Below, piece by piece: positions 1 through 7,234 of a stretch of DNA of 8,830 bases. Numbering within the stretch: position 1 is the first letter of the stretch; each line of letters opens with the position of its first letter. The notes below the pieces were generated by a model. It did no database searches, had not been told where the DNA came from, and was given only the letters and a program-made list of their open reading frames with translations. This DNA is from Dehalococcoidia bacterium (GTDB lineage: Bacteria > Chloroflexota > Dehalococcoidia > GIF9 > AB-539-J10): NCBI GenBank assembly GCA_030603265.1, contig JAUVYD010000041.1:1-8830 (forward strand), given 5' to 3'. The position numbers and the translations under genes are program-made.

Positions 1-857
1 TTCGGTGGTGGCAGGACGTTGTTGGTCAGGATAATGCCCGCAGAGTTGCTCTCCACAGCTGCGAGGACGAGGTCGCTTCTATCACCACCGGTGATGACCA
101 GTTTTCCCTCTTTCTTGAATAGTGGGTTCTGAAGGGCGGCATTAGTGGACATCGCTCCAACCATGATTGCGTTGACCTTGCGACTGAGGCCTTCCTCGCC
201 GGCGACAACCTTGGCCAGCAATCGCTCAGCCAGGTGCCCGACCGATAGCTTCGTGAGTTCGGCCTCAAAGGGCACAACGCCGAGAACCTTCACACCAAGC
301 GCGGTGATGTCCGCCAGATGGGTGCTTCTGTAGTCTTCGAGGTTGCGGACCTTGTTGATAATGACGCCTGCGAAATCGACATCCTTGATGTCAACATAGC
401 GCATTGCGAAAGCCAGCTGATCAAGTATCATGCTCTCGCTGCCGCCGACCACCAGGACGAGGCGCGCGTCCAGTTGAGCCGCCAGGGCCATCGAGTCGAG
501 TTTGATCGAGGCGCCATAGGAGAGGGTCTCCCCTCCCTCGACGAAGACGACTTCCTTGCGTTCTGCTGCGGCCACCAGCATCTCGCCCAGCTTGACCTCC
601 ATGCTTTCAGCGTCGTACATGTACTTCAACTTGGCGTGCTCGAAGCCCAGGGTCATGTCCTCGGGCTTGCCTTCCAACTCGAAGACGTTGGTCATCAAGG
701 CCGCATCGTAGTCCCAGAGCCTCTTCTTGCGGTAGAGCAGCCGGTCGCCAAGCGGCTTCATATACCCGGACGGCTTGCCAACGGCTCTTGCCATGCCGAC
801 TATCAAGCTGGTCTTTCCGGCGCTCTTGTGCGTTGAGCCCACAACTATGGTCTTCAT
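1..857 (-). CDS. P-loop / DRTGG-domain protein, phosphotransacetylase N-terminal-like (3' end outside window)
   Basis: The reading frame is open from ATG at 857 to the window edge: 285 residues, with the C-terminus missing. The N-terminus has a P-loop of the dethiobiotin-synthetase/CobQ kind (THKSAGKTS, residues 9-17). A hydrophobic strand ending VFVEGGE (104-110) resembles the Walker B region. Later strands LVLVVGGSES (133-142) and FAGVIINKV (162-170) fit the same nucleotide-binding fold. Residues 253-278 (VITGGDRSDLVLAAVESN, then AGIILTN) match the DRTGG domain. This is the architecture of the N-terminal part of long phosphotransacetylases and of stand-alone 'phosphotransacetylase-family' proteins of about 350 residues, so roughly 70 residues should lie beyond the edge. 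Such stand-alone proteins lack the catalytic PTA domain, and their biochemical role is not settled; a regulatory or nucleotide-sensing role is inference. It starts 4 nt after the synthetase stop, with GGAGG at 867-871 as ribosome binding site, so it is probably translationally coupled. Confidence 0.85.
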   Translation of the reverse strand, partial: MKTIVVGSTHKSAGKTSLIVGMARAVGKPSGYMKPLGDRLLYRKKRLWDYDAALMTNVFELEGKPEDMTLGFEHAKLKYMYDAESMEVKLGEMLVAAAERKEVVFVEGGETLSYGASIKLDSMALAAQLDARLVLVVGGSESMILDQLAFAMRYVDIKDVDFAGVIINKVRNLEDYRSTHLADITALGVKVLGVVPFEAELTKLSVGHLAERLLAKVVAGEEGLSRKVNAIMVGAMSTNAALQNPLFKKEGKLVITGGDRSDLVLAAVESNSAGIILTNNVLPPP

Positions 858-861
858 CAGG

Positions 862-2985
862 CTACGCCTCCACAGATTCTCTCAGCAGGATTCTCACATC
901 CACTGCCTTGACACCCTCTCCATGGTCATACACAACCAGGGGGTTGACCTCGATGTCCGAGATTGCAGCGCAGTTCTTGAGTATCCACCCCACCTTGATG
1001 ATGGAACTGGCCACTTGGTCGATATCCTTCCGCGCCTCACCCCGAACGCCAAGAAGCAGAGGATATGAGTTAATCTGGCCAATCATGTTCAGCGTTTCCT
1101 CACGGCTCAGAGGAAACGCCCGGAAGGCGATGTCCTTCAAAACCTCGACGTAGATGCCACCGAGACCGAACATCACGGTGGGTCCGAAGGAGCCGTCCTG
1201 GCGGGCGCCTACTATGACTTCTACTCCCGGACGAACCATCTCGTCCACCTGTATGCCTTCGATAGCCGCGTCTGCCTTGTACGCCCGGCAGTTGCGCAGG
1301 ATAGCCTCGTATGCGTCCAGTACCTCTCTCTCGTTCTCGAGGTCCAGCGCAACTCCTCCTGCGTCGCTCTTGTGCAGTATGTCGCTGGATACCACCTTCA
1401 TAACCACTGGATAGCCAATCTCCCCGGCATACCTGACCGCCTCACTGGGGTTGTGGGCTATCCGACTCTGCGGCGTCACGATGCCTGGAATCCGCATCAC
1501 CTCTTGCGCCTCATGGGCAAGCAGGAAGTGCCTGCCATCCGCTCTTGCTCTCGCCACAATCCTGTCGATTGCGACAGCGTCGATATCCGTCTTCTCCCCG
1601 CCGGCAAACTCGGTGCTCTTGTTTCGGTAGTCCATATACAGAGCACCCAGGAACGATGTCATCTCATAGACATCGGAGAAGACGGGGATGCTCTTCAGCT
1701 TGAGTTCCCGAATGCTCTCCTCCACCTCCGCGCCACCAAAGAGCGAGAACACAATTGGCTTCACCGACTTGTACTCGGCGTATCGGCTCTCGGCAATCGC
1801 GGCGAACCTGTCGGCATCGAAATCGGCGGTCTGACAACCCAGACAGGCGACAGCATCGATGCTGTCATTAGCGAAGGCTACACCGAGTGCCTTGTCGTAG
1901 TCATCCGGACTCGCGCCGCCCGTGATATCCACCGGGTTCTTGGCCGAGCCGAAGGATGGCATGACGCATTCGAATGATTTCTTCAGATCTGCCACATCAT
2001 CTGACAAGTTGACGCCGTATTTCTCGCAGGCATCTGCGGTGAGAACGCCAATCCCACCTCCGTTGGTAATGACGACGACGTCCTCGCCGGTTGGTGTGGG
2101 TGCACCGGGCAGGAACTTGCACCAGTTCAGGGCCTCCTGAATGCTCTCGGCCCGAATCGCGCCACATTGCCGCATCACATCGTCGAAGACCTTGTCCTCG
2201 CCGGCAAGCGAGCCTGTGTGGGATGCGGCGGCCTGCGCACCCCGCGTGGAGCGCCCGGACTTGATGACTACGACAGGTTTCTTTCGTGTCGTCTTCTTGA
2301 GAACCTCAACGAGCCTCTCTCCCGACTTCACCCCCTCGAGGTACATCAGCACGACTCTTGAATCGTCCTGGCAGGTGAGGTACTCGAGTAAGTCGGTCTC
2401 ATCCACGTCCGACTTGTTGCCAACCGATATCATCGCAGACAGGCCGATGCCTTCAACCTTGGTCTTACCGATCATCGCGATGCCAATGGCGCCGCTCTGC
2501 GTGATGATTGCGACATTGCCTTTCTTCACGTCACTCGGACCGAAAGTCGCGTTAAGCGAAGCAGACGCCGAGTACAAACCGAAGACATTCGGGCCGACTA
2601 CACGGATGCCGTGTTGACGTGCGTAGTTGGCTATCTTGCGTTCCTCCGCAGTGTTGCCAATCTCCGAGAACCCGGAAGTGATGATGATGGCGAACTTGAC
2701 GCCCTTTCGGGCACATTCCTCCACAGCGCTGAACGTAATAGCGGCTGGGACTACAAGCACAGCCACGTCAACCGGACCGTCGAGCTCTTCCAGGTCCCCG
2801 AATACCTGGAGACCCAGCAGCTGACCAACCCGTGGATTGATAGGGTAGATTCTTCCTGTGTAGCCACCCGCTACGATGTTCTCCACCACCCGGTAGCCAA
2901 TCTTGCCCCTTGTCTGCGAGGCCCCGATTATGGCGACGCCCCTCGGCTCGAAGAGGCACTTCATGTTGGCTTCGTCATCTTTCAC
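862..2985 (-). CDS. ADP-forming acyl-CoA (acetate-CoA) synthetase, single-chain alpha-beta fusion
   Basis: A complete 707-residue protein of the NDP-forming acyl-CoA synthetase family, which reversibly converts acyl-CoA + ADP + Pi to acid + CoA + ATP in the cytoplasm. Domains in order: CoA-binding Rossmann domain (about 8-140, with FEPRGVAIIGAS at 12-23); succinyl-CoA-ligase-like domains (about 155-460) with the phosphohistidine motif ASHTGSLAG (His256); and a C-terminal ATP-grasp domain (about 480-707) with the second conserved histidine in DILHKSDAGG (His538), the GLGGIYVEVL loop (607-616) and the metal-site segment DIEVNPLVV (677-685). Both relay histidines are present, so it should be active. 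Substrate range cannot be read from sequence; acetate, propionate or branched/aryl acids are all possible. The start is GTG at 2985, supported by GAGAGG at 2994-2999. It overlaps the end of the upstream CoA-transferase/GNAT frame (stop 2975-2977). An ATG at 2964 is an alternative start with a poorer ribosome binding site. Confidence 0.95.
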   Translation of the reverse strand: MKDDEANMKCLFEPRGVAIIGASQTRGKIGYRVVENIVAGGYTGRIYPINPRVGQLLGLQVFGDLEELDGPVDVAVLVVPAAITFSAVEECARKGVKFAIIITSGFSEIGNTAEERKIANYARQHGIRVVGPNVFGLYSASASLNATFGPSDVKKGNVAIITQSGAIGIAMIGKTKVEGIGLSAMISVGNKSDVDETDLLEYLTCQDDSRVVLMYLEGVKSGERLVEVLKKTTRKKPVVVIKSGRSTRGAQAAASHTGSLAGEDKVFDDVMRQCGAIRAESIQEALNWCKFLPGAPTPTGEDVVVITNGGGIGVLTADACEKYGVNLSDDVADLKKSFECVMPSFGSAKNPVDITGGASPDDYDKALGVAFANDSIDAVACLGCQTADFDADRFAAIAESRYAEYKSVKPIVFSLFGGAEVEESIRELKLKSIPVFSDVYEMTSFLGALYMDYRNKSTEFAGGEKTDIDAVAIDRIVARARADGRHFLLAHEAQEVMRIPGIVTPQSRIAHNPSEAVRYAGEIGYPVVMKVVSSDILHKSDAGGVALDLENEREVLDAYEAILRNCRAYKADAAIEGIQVDEMVRPGVEVIVGARQDGSFGPTVMFGLGGIYVEVLKDIAFRAFPLSREETLNMIGQINSYPLLLGVRGEARKDIDQVASSIIKVGWILKNCAAISDIEVNPLVVYDHGEGVKAVDVRILLRESVEA

Positions 2986-4144
2986 GCGGTGGCGCCTCTC
3001 GGAACAGCATGCTCATCTCGTAGACCCCCTCCGAGGCACGCTTTTCGATGTCAAATCCCATCGTCTCAAAGACGCGGAGCATCGCTTTGTTCTCTACGAG
3101 CACCTCGGCGGTGAAGCCCAACAGGCCGTGTCGCTTGGCTAGCAGTGTGAGATACGAAAGGAGTTCTGTGCCGATACCCCTGTTATGGTACTCGTCTTTG
3201 ACTACGACCGCAACCTCAGCGGTGTGTGTTGCTTCGTCGATCCCGTACTGCCCTACTCCAACGATCTCCTCGGTCGCACCGCGCCGAATAGAGGCAAGGA
3301 TGACAATCTCTCTGGTGTAATCGATTACGACAAACTCCTGCAGGCGTTCATGAGGCATGTCCTTCCTGACCGACATGAAGCGACGAAACATGCTCTGGTC
3401 GGAAAGCGCGTAGAAGAAGTCCTTGAGCAGAGGCTCGTCGGTTATTCTCACGCGCCTCAGCAGGACCTCAAGCGAGTTCTGGGTCGTTCGGTGTGTTTCC
3501 AACTCCTCGGGGTACTCACCACGACGACCGGGGATGAAGGCCTGGTCCATGTAGATCAGAGTCCTCTTCTTCGCCTCCCGTACGAGCCACGGCCGGAATT
3601 TCGGATGCGCCAGTGCGATGAGCTCCATGGCGCGCTCCCGAACGTTCTTCCCGTGGAGGTAGGCGATGCCGTACTCTGTCACCACGTAGTACACGTCGCC
3701 CCTGTTGAGTGTGACCCCTGCCCCCTCACTGATGGCCGCCACAATGCGGGATACCTCTCCGTCGCACGCGGTGGAAGGCAGGGCAAGGATGGTCTTGCCG
3801 TTGCGCGCCAGGAGTGCACCACGCATGAAGTCGTAGTGACCTCCGATACCGCTGTAGAACCGCCCGCCAATCGACTCCGCCGTCGCCTGTCCCGTCAGGT
3901 CAATCTCCAGAGCGCTGTTGATGGCGACCATGTTCTCGTGTTGCGCGATGACAAGGGGGTAGTTGGTATAGTCCACGGTGCGGAACTCAACAGAAGGATT
4001 GTCGTTGAGGTACCCGTAAGTCTCGGTCTTGCCCATGCAGAACGTGGCGACGGTCTTGCCGCGGTCTATGTTCTTGCGGGAGTTGTCAATGGCGCCCCGC
4101 TTCATCAACTCGACGATGCCGTCAGAGAGCAACTCGGTGTGCAC
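2975..4144 (-). CDS. C-terminal part of CoA-transferase fused to a GNAT N-acetyltransferase domain (separated by in-frame TGA)
   Basis: This 389-residue frame directly continues the frame that ends at 4145, starting at GTG immediately after the TGA. Residues 1-200 are the C-terminal domain of the acetyl-CoA hydrolase / 4-hydroxybutyrate CoA-transferase family. HTELLSDG (2-9) carries the family's catalytic glutamate (Glu4 here, 254 in joined numbering). FYSGIGGHYDFMRGA (96-110) and VTEYGIAYLHGK (155-166) are conserved substrate/CoA-site segments. Residues about 231-389 are a GNAT domain with acetyl-CoA motif A (VAVVVKDEYHNRGIGTELL, 311-329, core NRGIGT). CoA-transferase-GNAT fusions are a known bifunctional family, and the combined length of about 639 residues is what such a fusion should have. 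The frame is otherwise intact to its TGA stop at 2975-2977, which overlaps the start of the synthetase. On its own this piece lacks the N-terminal domain. It would be functional only by readthrough, by pairing with the upstream fragment, or if the TGA is an error. Confidence 0.85.
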   Translation of the reverse strand: MHTELLSDGIVELMKRGAIDNSRKNIDRGKTVATFCMGKTETYGYLNDNPSVEFRTVDYTNYPLVIAQHENMVAINSALEIDLTGQATAESIGGRFYSGIGGHYDFMRGALLARNGKTILALPSTACDGEVSRIVAAISEGAGVTLNRGDVYYVVTEYGIAYLHGKNVRERAMELIALAHPKFRPWLVREAKKRTLIYMDQAFIPGRRGEYPEELETHRTTQNSLEVLLRRVRITDEPLLKDFFYALSDQSMFRRFMSVRKDMPHERLQEFVVIDYTREIVILASIRRGATEEIVGVGQYGIDEATHTAEVAVVVKDEYHNRGIGTELLSYLTLLAKRHGLLGFTAEVLVENKAMLRVFETMGFDIEKRASEGVYEMSMLFREAPPRER

Positions 4145-4147
4145 TCA
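4145..4147 (-). other. In-frame TGA interrupting the CoA-transferase-GNAT gene
   Basis: The frames on either side are the same frame, and the codon between them reads TGA (4147 to 4145): CTG TGA GTG CAC ACC GAG. Family members typically read D-L-G-(I/V)-H-T-E here, so TGA stands where a glycine is expected, four codons before the catalytic Glu. A single G-to-T change of GGA explains it. The next codon, GTG, could act as a restart. Confidence 0.9.
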
Positions 4148-4894
4148 CAGATGTCGTCTCTCACTGAGTGGGGTGAGGACGGCATTGGGTACGCCCCCGT
4201 AGCCGACCTGTATGGTATCGCCATCCTGGACGGGGCGGGCTACGTAGCGGCCGATCGACTCGACGACTCCGCTGTCCTCCTTCCCGACTCCGCGACGATA
4301 CTCGAGGATAGGTTCATCGTGCGCTATTATGTAATCTACATCGTCTATGTGAATGAAGCTATCTCCGTGAATGCGTGGCATCTGCTGGTTCGCTTGGGCG
4401 ATGACCACCGACGCTTGCTCGACTGCAGCCTTCACCATATCGACGCTGACACCAAGGCTCATATAGCCGTGCCGATCCGGCGTGGACACCTGGATGAGGG
4501 CCACATCGATTGGAATCACGCCGCGCCGGAATAGCCGCGGAATCTGAGACAGCGAAATCGGGCTGTAATCCGCCACACCTCTGTTCACCGCGTCGCGTGT
4601 ACTAGCGCCGAGAAAGAAGGAGTTATGGCGGAAGTTGCGTTTGAACTTGTCGTCCGCGTAGGGCGCAAGCCCGAGCGTCCAGAGGTGAATCACTTCGGCG
4701 TCGAAGAATCCCTTGGGGTGCGACGAGACGTATTCAATCAAGGCCTTCACGAGATACTGCGGTTCGCCGCACCCTGACGCGATGAAGATGACATCGCCCC
4801 TGTGGATACGACGGAATACCCTGTCTTCCGTCGCGAACTTCTGAGGATAGGCTGTCTTCAGTTCTTCGAGAACGCCGCTACCTTGTTGCTCCAT
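4145..4894 (-). CDS. N-terminal part of CoA-transferase (acetyl-CoA hydrolase/4-hydroxybutyrate CoA-transferase family)
   Basis: A 249-residue frame from ATG at 4894, with ribosome binding site AAGGTG about 5 nt upstream, to the in-frame TGA. It is the N-terminal domain of a family I CoA-transferase, which exchanges CoA between an acyl-CoA and a free acid. Family signs are IASGCGEPQYLVKAL (38-52), GASTRDAVNRGVADYSPISL (96-115), the HGYMSLGVSVD segment (142-152), and the glycine-rich loop GYGGVPNAVL (231-240) expected near the CoA thioester. The catalytic Glu is not in this piece; it lies just after the TGA. Full-length transferases of this type run about 430 residues. The fragment therefore stops almost at the boundary between the two halves of the fold, the same place where two-subunit CoA-transferases divide. 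An 88-nt gap separates it from the membrane-protein gene upstream. Confidence 0.85.
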   Translation of the reverse strand: MEQQGSGVLEELKTAYPQKFATEDRVFRRIHRGDVIFIASGCGEPQYLVKALIEYVSSHPKGFFDAEVIHLWTLGLAPYADDKFKRNFRHNSFFLGASTRDAVNRGVADYSPISLSQIPRLFRRGVIPIDVALIQVSTPDRHGYMSLGVSVDMVKAAVEQASVVIAQANQQMPRIHGDSFIHIDDVDYIIAHDEPILEYRRGVGKEDSGVVESIGRYVARPVQDGDTIQVGYGGVPNAVLTPLSERRHL

Positions 4895-4960
4895 TCAATC
4901 ACCTTGGCGGGCCGACTCTGCCCGAGGAAGACGCCACGACCCGGCCCCTGGCTGGACGAG

Positions 4961-4969
4961 ACCTCAGGC
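4961..4969. repeat. Third copy of intergenic motif ACCTCAGGC
   Basis: ACCTCAGGC, within the 11-mer GACCTCAGGCG at 4960-4970, is identical to the element at 7207-7217 in the ilvD/panB intergenic region. It lies in the 88-nt gap 4895-4982 upstream of the CoA-transferase gene. No convincing promoter hexamers are visible in that gap. Confidence 0.4.
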
Positions 4970-4982
4970 GTGGCAGCAGAGG

Positions 4983-5408
4983 CTAGTCCCGAATCTTCGG
5001 AAGTTCAAGTACCACGAGTGTGATTATCGTCAGCCCGAGCGCGAGGAGATAGAGTCCGGCCCCTGCGGCAAGACCGATGCCCGCAGTCACCCAGATGGAG
5101 GCCGCAGTGGTGAGCCCCGCAACATCCCCACCACGGGAACCCCTGAAGATGACACCCGCCCCCAGGAAACCCACCCCCGTGACGATTCCCGCAGCGACGC
5201 GCGACACATCCGCTCCCGCGAATCCGAAGAGAGACGTCGCGGTGAAGGCCGCCGCACCAACGGCTATCAGGACATGAGTTCTGAGGCCGGCCACCTTCCC
5301 TCTAGCCTCACGCTCATAGCCGACGGCCGACGAGAGTGCCGTGGCGATGACAAGCCGCACAATCAAGTCGGGCCACATCGCCGCCGTGTCTGCGCTTCCT
5401 GGAATCAC
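4983..5408 (-). CDS. MgtC/SapB family integral membrane protein (short form)
   Basis: A 141-residue, very hydrophobic protein with about five predicted membrane segments (roughly 14-30, 44-62, 70-90, 98-115 and 117-136). Family signatures are GYEREARGKVAGLRTH (30-45), GVGFLGAGVIFRG (78-90) and GLTTAASIWVTAGIGLAAG (98-116). It lacks the C-terminal cytoplasmic domain of Salmonella MgtC, so it is the short SapB/YhiD-like form. Family members are inner-membrane proteins tied to magnesium limitation, ATP-synthase modulation or acid stress; the function here is unknown. The start is GTG at 5408, supported by GGGAGA shortly upstream; ATG at 5378 is an alternative. It lies 30 nt downstream of the ilvD stop and is probably co-transcribed with ilvD. 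No magnesium-sensing leader is visible in that short gap. Confidence 0.9.
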   Translation of the reverse strand: MIPGSADTAAMWPDLIVRLVIATALSSAVGYEREARGKVAGLRTHVLIAVGAAAFTATSLFGFAGADVSRVAAGIVTGVGFLGAGVIFRGSRGGDVAGLTTAASIWVTAGIGLAAGAGLYLLALGLTIITLVVLELPKIRD

Positions 5409-5438
5409 TCGATTCTCCCGATTTCGAATCCTCTTGCC

Positions 5439-7106
5439 TTAATCGGCGAAGACTGCTCCGGTACTCGCAGAGGTCACCTTCTCAGCATATCGCTTGAGGT
5501 AACCGGAGGTCACACGCGGCTCGAAGGACGGTAGTGCCGCCAGCCTTCTGCCGATTTCGTCATCGCTCAACGCGACCTCCAGCTTATGAGCGGGGATATT
5601 GATTCGAACGGTGTCGCCGTCGCGCAAGGCGGCGATAGGCCCTCTTGCTGCGGCCTCGGGAGATACGTGTCCGATGGCTGCGCCACGCGTCGCCCCCGAG
5701 AAACGCCCGTCGGTGATGAGAGCCACTTCCTTGTCCATTCCCATCCCCGACAGCAGCGAGGTAGGAGTCAGCATCTCGCGCATTCCGGGGCCACCCCTTG
5801 GTCCTTCATTGCGAATGACGATTACGTCTCCCGAGGTGAAAGTGCCCTGCATGATTGCCTCGGTGGCCAGTTCTTCTGAATCAAATACGCGAGCAGGACC
5901 CTCATGCACCATCATCTCCGAGGCAACGGCCGCGCTTTTCACAACCGCCCCTTCGGGCGCGATATTGCCGAACAGCATGGAAAGGCCACCCGTGGCCTCA
6001 TATGGGTCCGAGACGCTACGGATGACATCTCTATCCTTCACAGAGAAATCCCTGACGAGTTCTCCTACACTCTTTCCGGACACGGTAGATGCAGCCGGAT
6101 TGAGGAGAACCAGTATCTCGTTCATAACGGCGTGGATACCACCCGCTGTGTTGAGGTCCTCCAGGTGATGATGCCCCGCGGGACTCATCCTGCACAGATG
6201 AGGCACACTAGCGCTGATCTCGTTCAACCATGAAAGAGGATAGTGAACTCCGGCTTCGTGAGCGATTGCCGTCAGGTGCAGTACTGAATTCGTGCTGCCG
6301 CCAAGTGCCATGTCAACGGCGAAAGCATTGTAGATAGACTGTTCATTGATGATATCCCGGGGCTTCAGGTCCTGCTCCAGAACCTTCATTATCTGCTCAC
6401 CTGTTCTGAAGGCAAGATCCAGCCGTTGGCCGTAAGTCCCGGGGATTGTGCCGTTGCCCGGCAATGCCATTCCCAGTGCCTCAGTCATGCAATTCATCGT
6501 GTTTGCGGTGAACATGCCGGAACAGCTTCCACAGCCCGGGCACGCGACTTTCGCCATCTCCTCAAGTTGCTCCTCAGACATGTCTCCCCTGATCGTCTTG
6601 CCAACGGCCTCAAAGAGGTTGCTGAGGTCAATCGTGCGACACTCATTGTCCACCATCACATGCCCGGCCATCATCGGCCCGCCTGACACGAAGATGGACG
6701 GGATGTTCATTCGGGCGGCAGCCATGAGCATGCCCGGCACTATCTTGTCGCAGCTGCAGATGAATACGAGTGCATCAAAGGCGTGCGCCTGTGCAACGAC
6801 CTCTGCGGAATCCGCTATCAGCTCCCTGCTCGGCAAGCTGTACTTCATTCCCGGATGATTCATCGCGATTCCATCGCACACACCGATGGTATTCGCTTCG
6901 AAGGGCACGCCACCTCCGGAGCGAATGCCCTGCTGTACAGCTTTGGACACTGAATCCAGGTGCATATGTCCGGGTATGATGTGGTTGTAGCTGTTGATGA
7001 CACCTATGAAAGGTCTATCCCAGTCTCCTGCCGTGCAGCCCAGCGCATACAACAAAGACCTGTGCGGAGCCCGCTCCGGACCACGTTTCACTACGTCGCT
7101 TCTCAA
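5439..7106 (-). CDS. ilvD: Dihydroxy-acid dehydratase
   Basis: Dehydrates 2,3-dihydroxy-isovalerate and 2,3-dihydroxy-3-methylvalerate to the 2-oxo acids, the penultimate step of valine/isoleucine synthesis and the source of 2-oxoisovalerate for leucine and pantothenate. The product is 555 residues, the usual family length. Features seen: start region RSDVVKRGPERAPHRSLL (2-19); TIGVCDGIAMNHPGMKYSL (73-91); iron-sulfur cysteine in SCDKIVPGM (Cys119); CPGCGSCSGMFTANTMNC (189-206, Cys189 the expected ligand); ALGGSTNSVLHL (267-278); and catalytic serine motif TDGRFSGATRG (Ser470). The start is TTG at 7106, because the conserved N-terminus begins exactly there and a strong ribosome binding site (GAGGAGG, 7114-7120) precedes it by 7 nt. 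A longer GTG-started frame from 7178 would add 24 residues unlike the family and would begin upstream of the -10 box. The stop is TAA. Confidence 0.97.
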   Translation of the reverse strand: MRSDVVKRGPERAPHRSLLYALGCTAGDWDRPFIGVINSYNHIIPGHMHLDSVSKAVQQGIRSGGGVPFEANTIGVCDGIAMNHPGMKYSLPSRELIADSAEVVAQAHAFDALVFICSCDKIVPGMLMAAARMNIPSIFVSGGPMMAGHVMVDNECRTIDLSNLFEAVGKTIRGDMSEEQLEEMAKVACPGCGSCSGMFTANTMNCMTEALGMALPGNGTIPGTYGQRLDLAFRTGEQIMKVLEQDLKPRDIINEQSIYNAFAVDMALGGSTNSVLHLTAIAHEAGVHYPLSWLNEISASVPHLCRMSPAGHHHLEDLNTAGGIHAVMNEILVLLNPAASTVSGKSVGELVRDFSVKDRDVIRSVSDPYEATGGLSMLFGNIAPEGAVVKSAAVASEMMVHEGPARVFDSEELATEAIMQGTFTSGDVIVIRNEGPRGGPGMREMLTPTSLLSGMGMDKEVALITDGRFSGATRGAAIGHVSPEAAARGPIAALRDGDTVRINIPAHKLEVALSDDEIGRRLAALPSFEPRVTSGYLKRYAEKVTSASTGAVFAD

Positions 7107-7113
7107 CTTGCAG

Positions 7114-7120
7114 CCTCCTC
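7114..7120 (-). promoter_or_regulatory. Ribosome binding site deciding the ilvD TTG start
   Basis: GAGGAGG on the minus strand lies 7 nt before TTG at 7106. It supports the TTG start over the upstream GTG at 7178. Confidence 0.85.
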
Positions 7121-7146
7121 GCCTGTGATTCGGTCTATCAACGAGA

Positions 7147-7175
7147 ATTCTACAGCAGCACTCCCCACCTATCAA
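7147..7175 (-). promoter_or_regulatory. ilvD: Sigma70-type promoter of ilvD
   Basis: On the minus strand the -35 box is TTGATA (7175-7170) and the -10 box is TAGAAT (7152-7147), with a 17-bp spacer; each hexamer matches consensus at five of six positions. Transcription would start near 7140, giving a leader of only about 34 nt. That leaves no room for a T-box or leader-peptide attenuator. Control of ilvD is therefore more likely by a DNA-binding protein. Confidence 0.7.
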
Positions 7176-7188
7176 CACGAGTGGTTCG

Positions 7189-7206
7189 AACGGCCGAAGG
7201 GCCGTT
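7189..7206. promoter_or_regulatory. Perfect palindrome between divergent promoters (candidate operator)
   Basis: AACGGCC-GAAG-GGCCGTT is a 7-bp perfect inverted repeat with a 4-nt centre. It lies between the -35 box of the ilvD promoter (7170-7175) and the -35 box of the rightward promoter candidate (7205-7210), overlapping the latter by 2 nt. No T-tract follows on either strand, so it is not a typical intrinsic terminator. A binding site for a regulator of both directions is inference. Confidence 0.45.
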
Positions 7207-7234
7207 GACCTCAGGCGGCTCTCGGACTTAAGAT
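7205..7234 (+). promoter_or_regulatory. Candidate promoter for the DUF2520-panB transcript
   Basis: -35 TTGACC (7205-7210, five of six), 18-bp spacer, -10 TAAGAT (7229-7234, four of six). Transcription would start near 7241 and give a leader of about 400 nt before the first gene at 7645, covering the structured region below. A weaker alternative, TTGACC at 7545-7550, has no good -10 box. Confidence 0.45.

Noticed and set aside
4145..4147. TGA read as selenocysteine
   Set aside because: The family has glycine, not cysteine, at this position. The small hairpin downstream (GACG-GCAT-CGTC) does not resemble a bacterial SECIS element in loop or spacing.
4145..4147. TGA reassigned to glycine, as in SR1/Gracilibacteria
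   Set aside because: No other in-frame TGA occurs in the long genes here, and TGA serves as the normal stop of the GNAT-fusion and DUF2520 genes.
3185..4534. A 449-codon open frame on the plus strand, antisense to the CoA-transferase gene
   Set aside because: It is the mirror of a clear protein family on the minus strand, its product resembles nothing recognisable, and it spans the TGA region only because the opposite strand is open there. It is a shadow frame of GC-rich coding DNA.
4895..4982. Terminator or promoter in the gap between the MgtC-like and CoA-transferase genes
   Set aside because: Only a 6-bp GCCACG/CGTGGC pairing with a long loop is present, with no T-tract and no convincing hexamers.
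7107..7178. ilvD starting at GTG 7178 (24 extra residues)
   Set aside because: The extra residues do not fit the family, the GTG lies upstream of the -10 box, and TTG at 7106 has the ribosome binding site and the conserved N-terminus.
7176..7210. tRNA or tmRNA 3' end suggested by GGTTCGAAC
   Set aside because: The flanking bases do not form a T-stem, and no acceptor or anticodon arm can be drawn on either strand.
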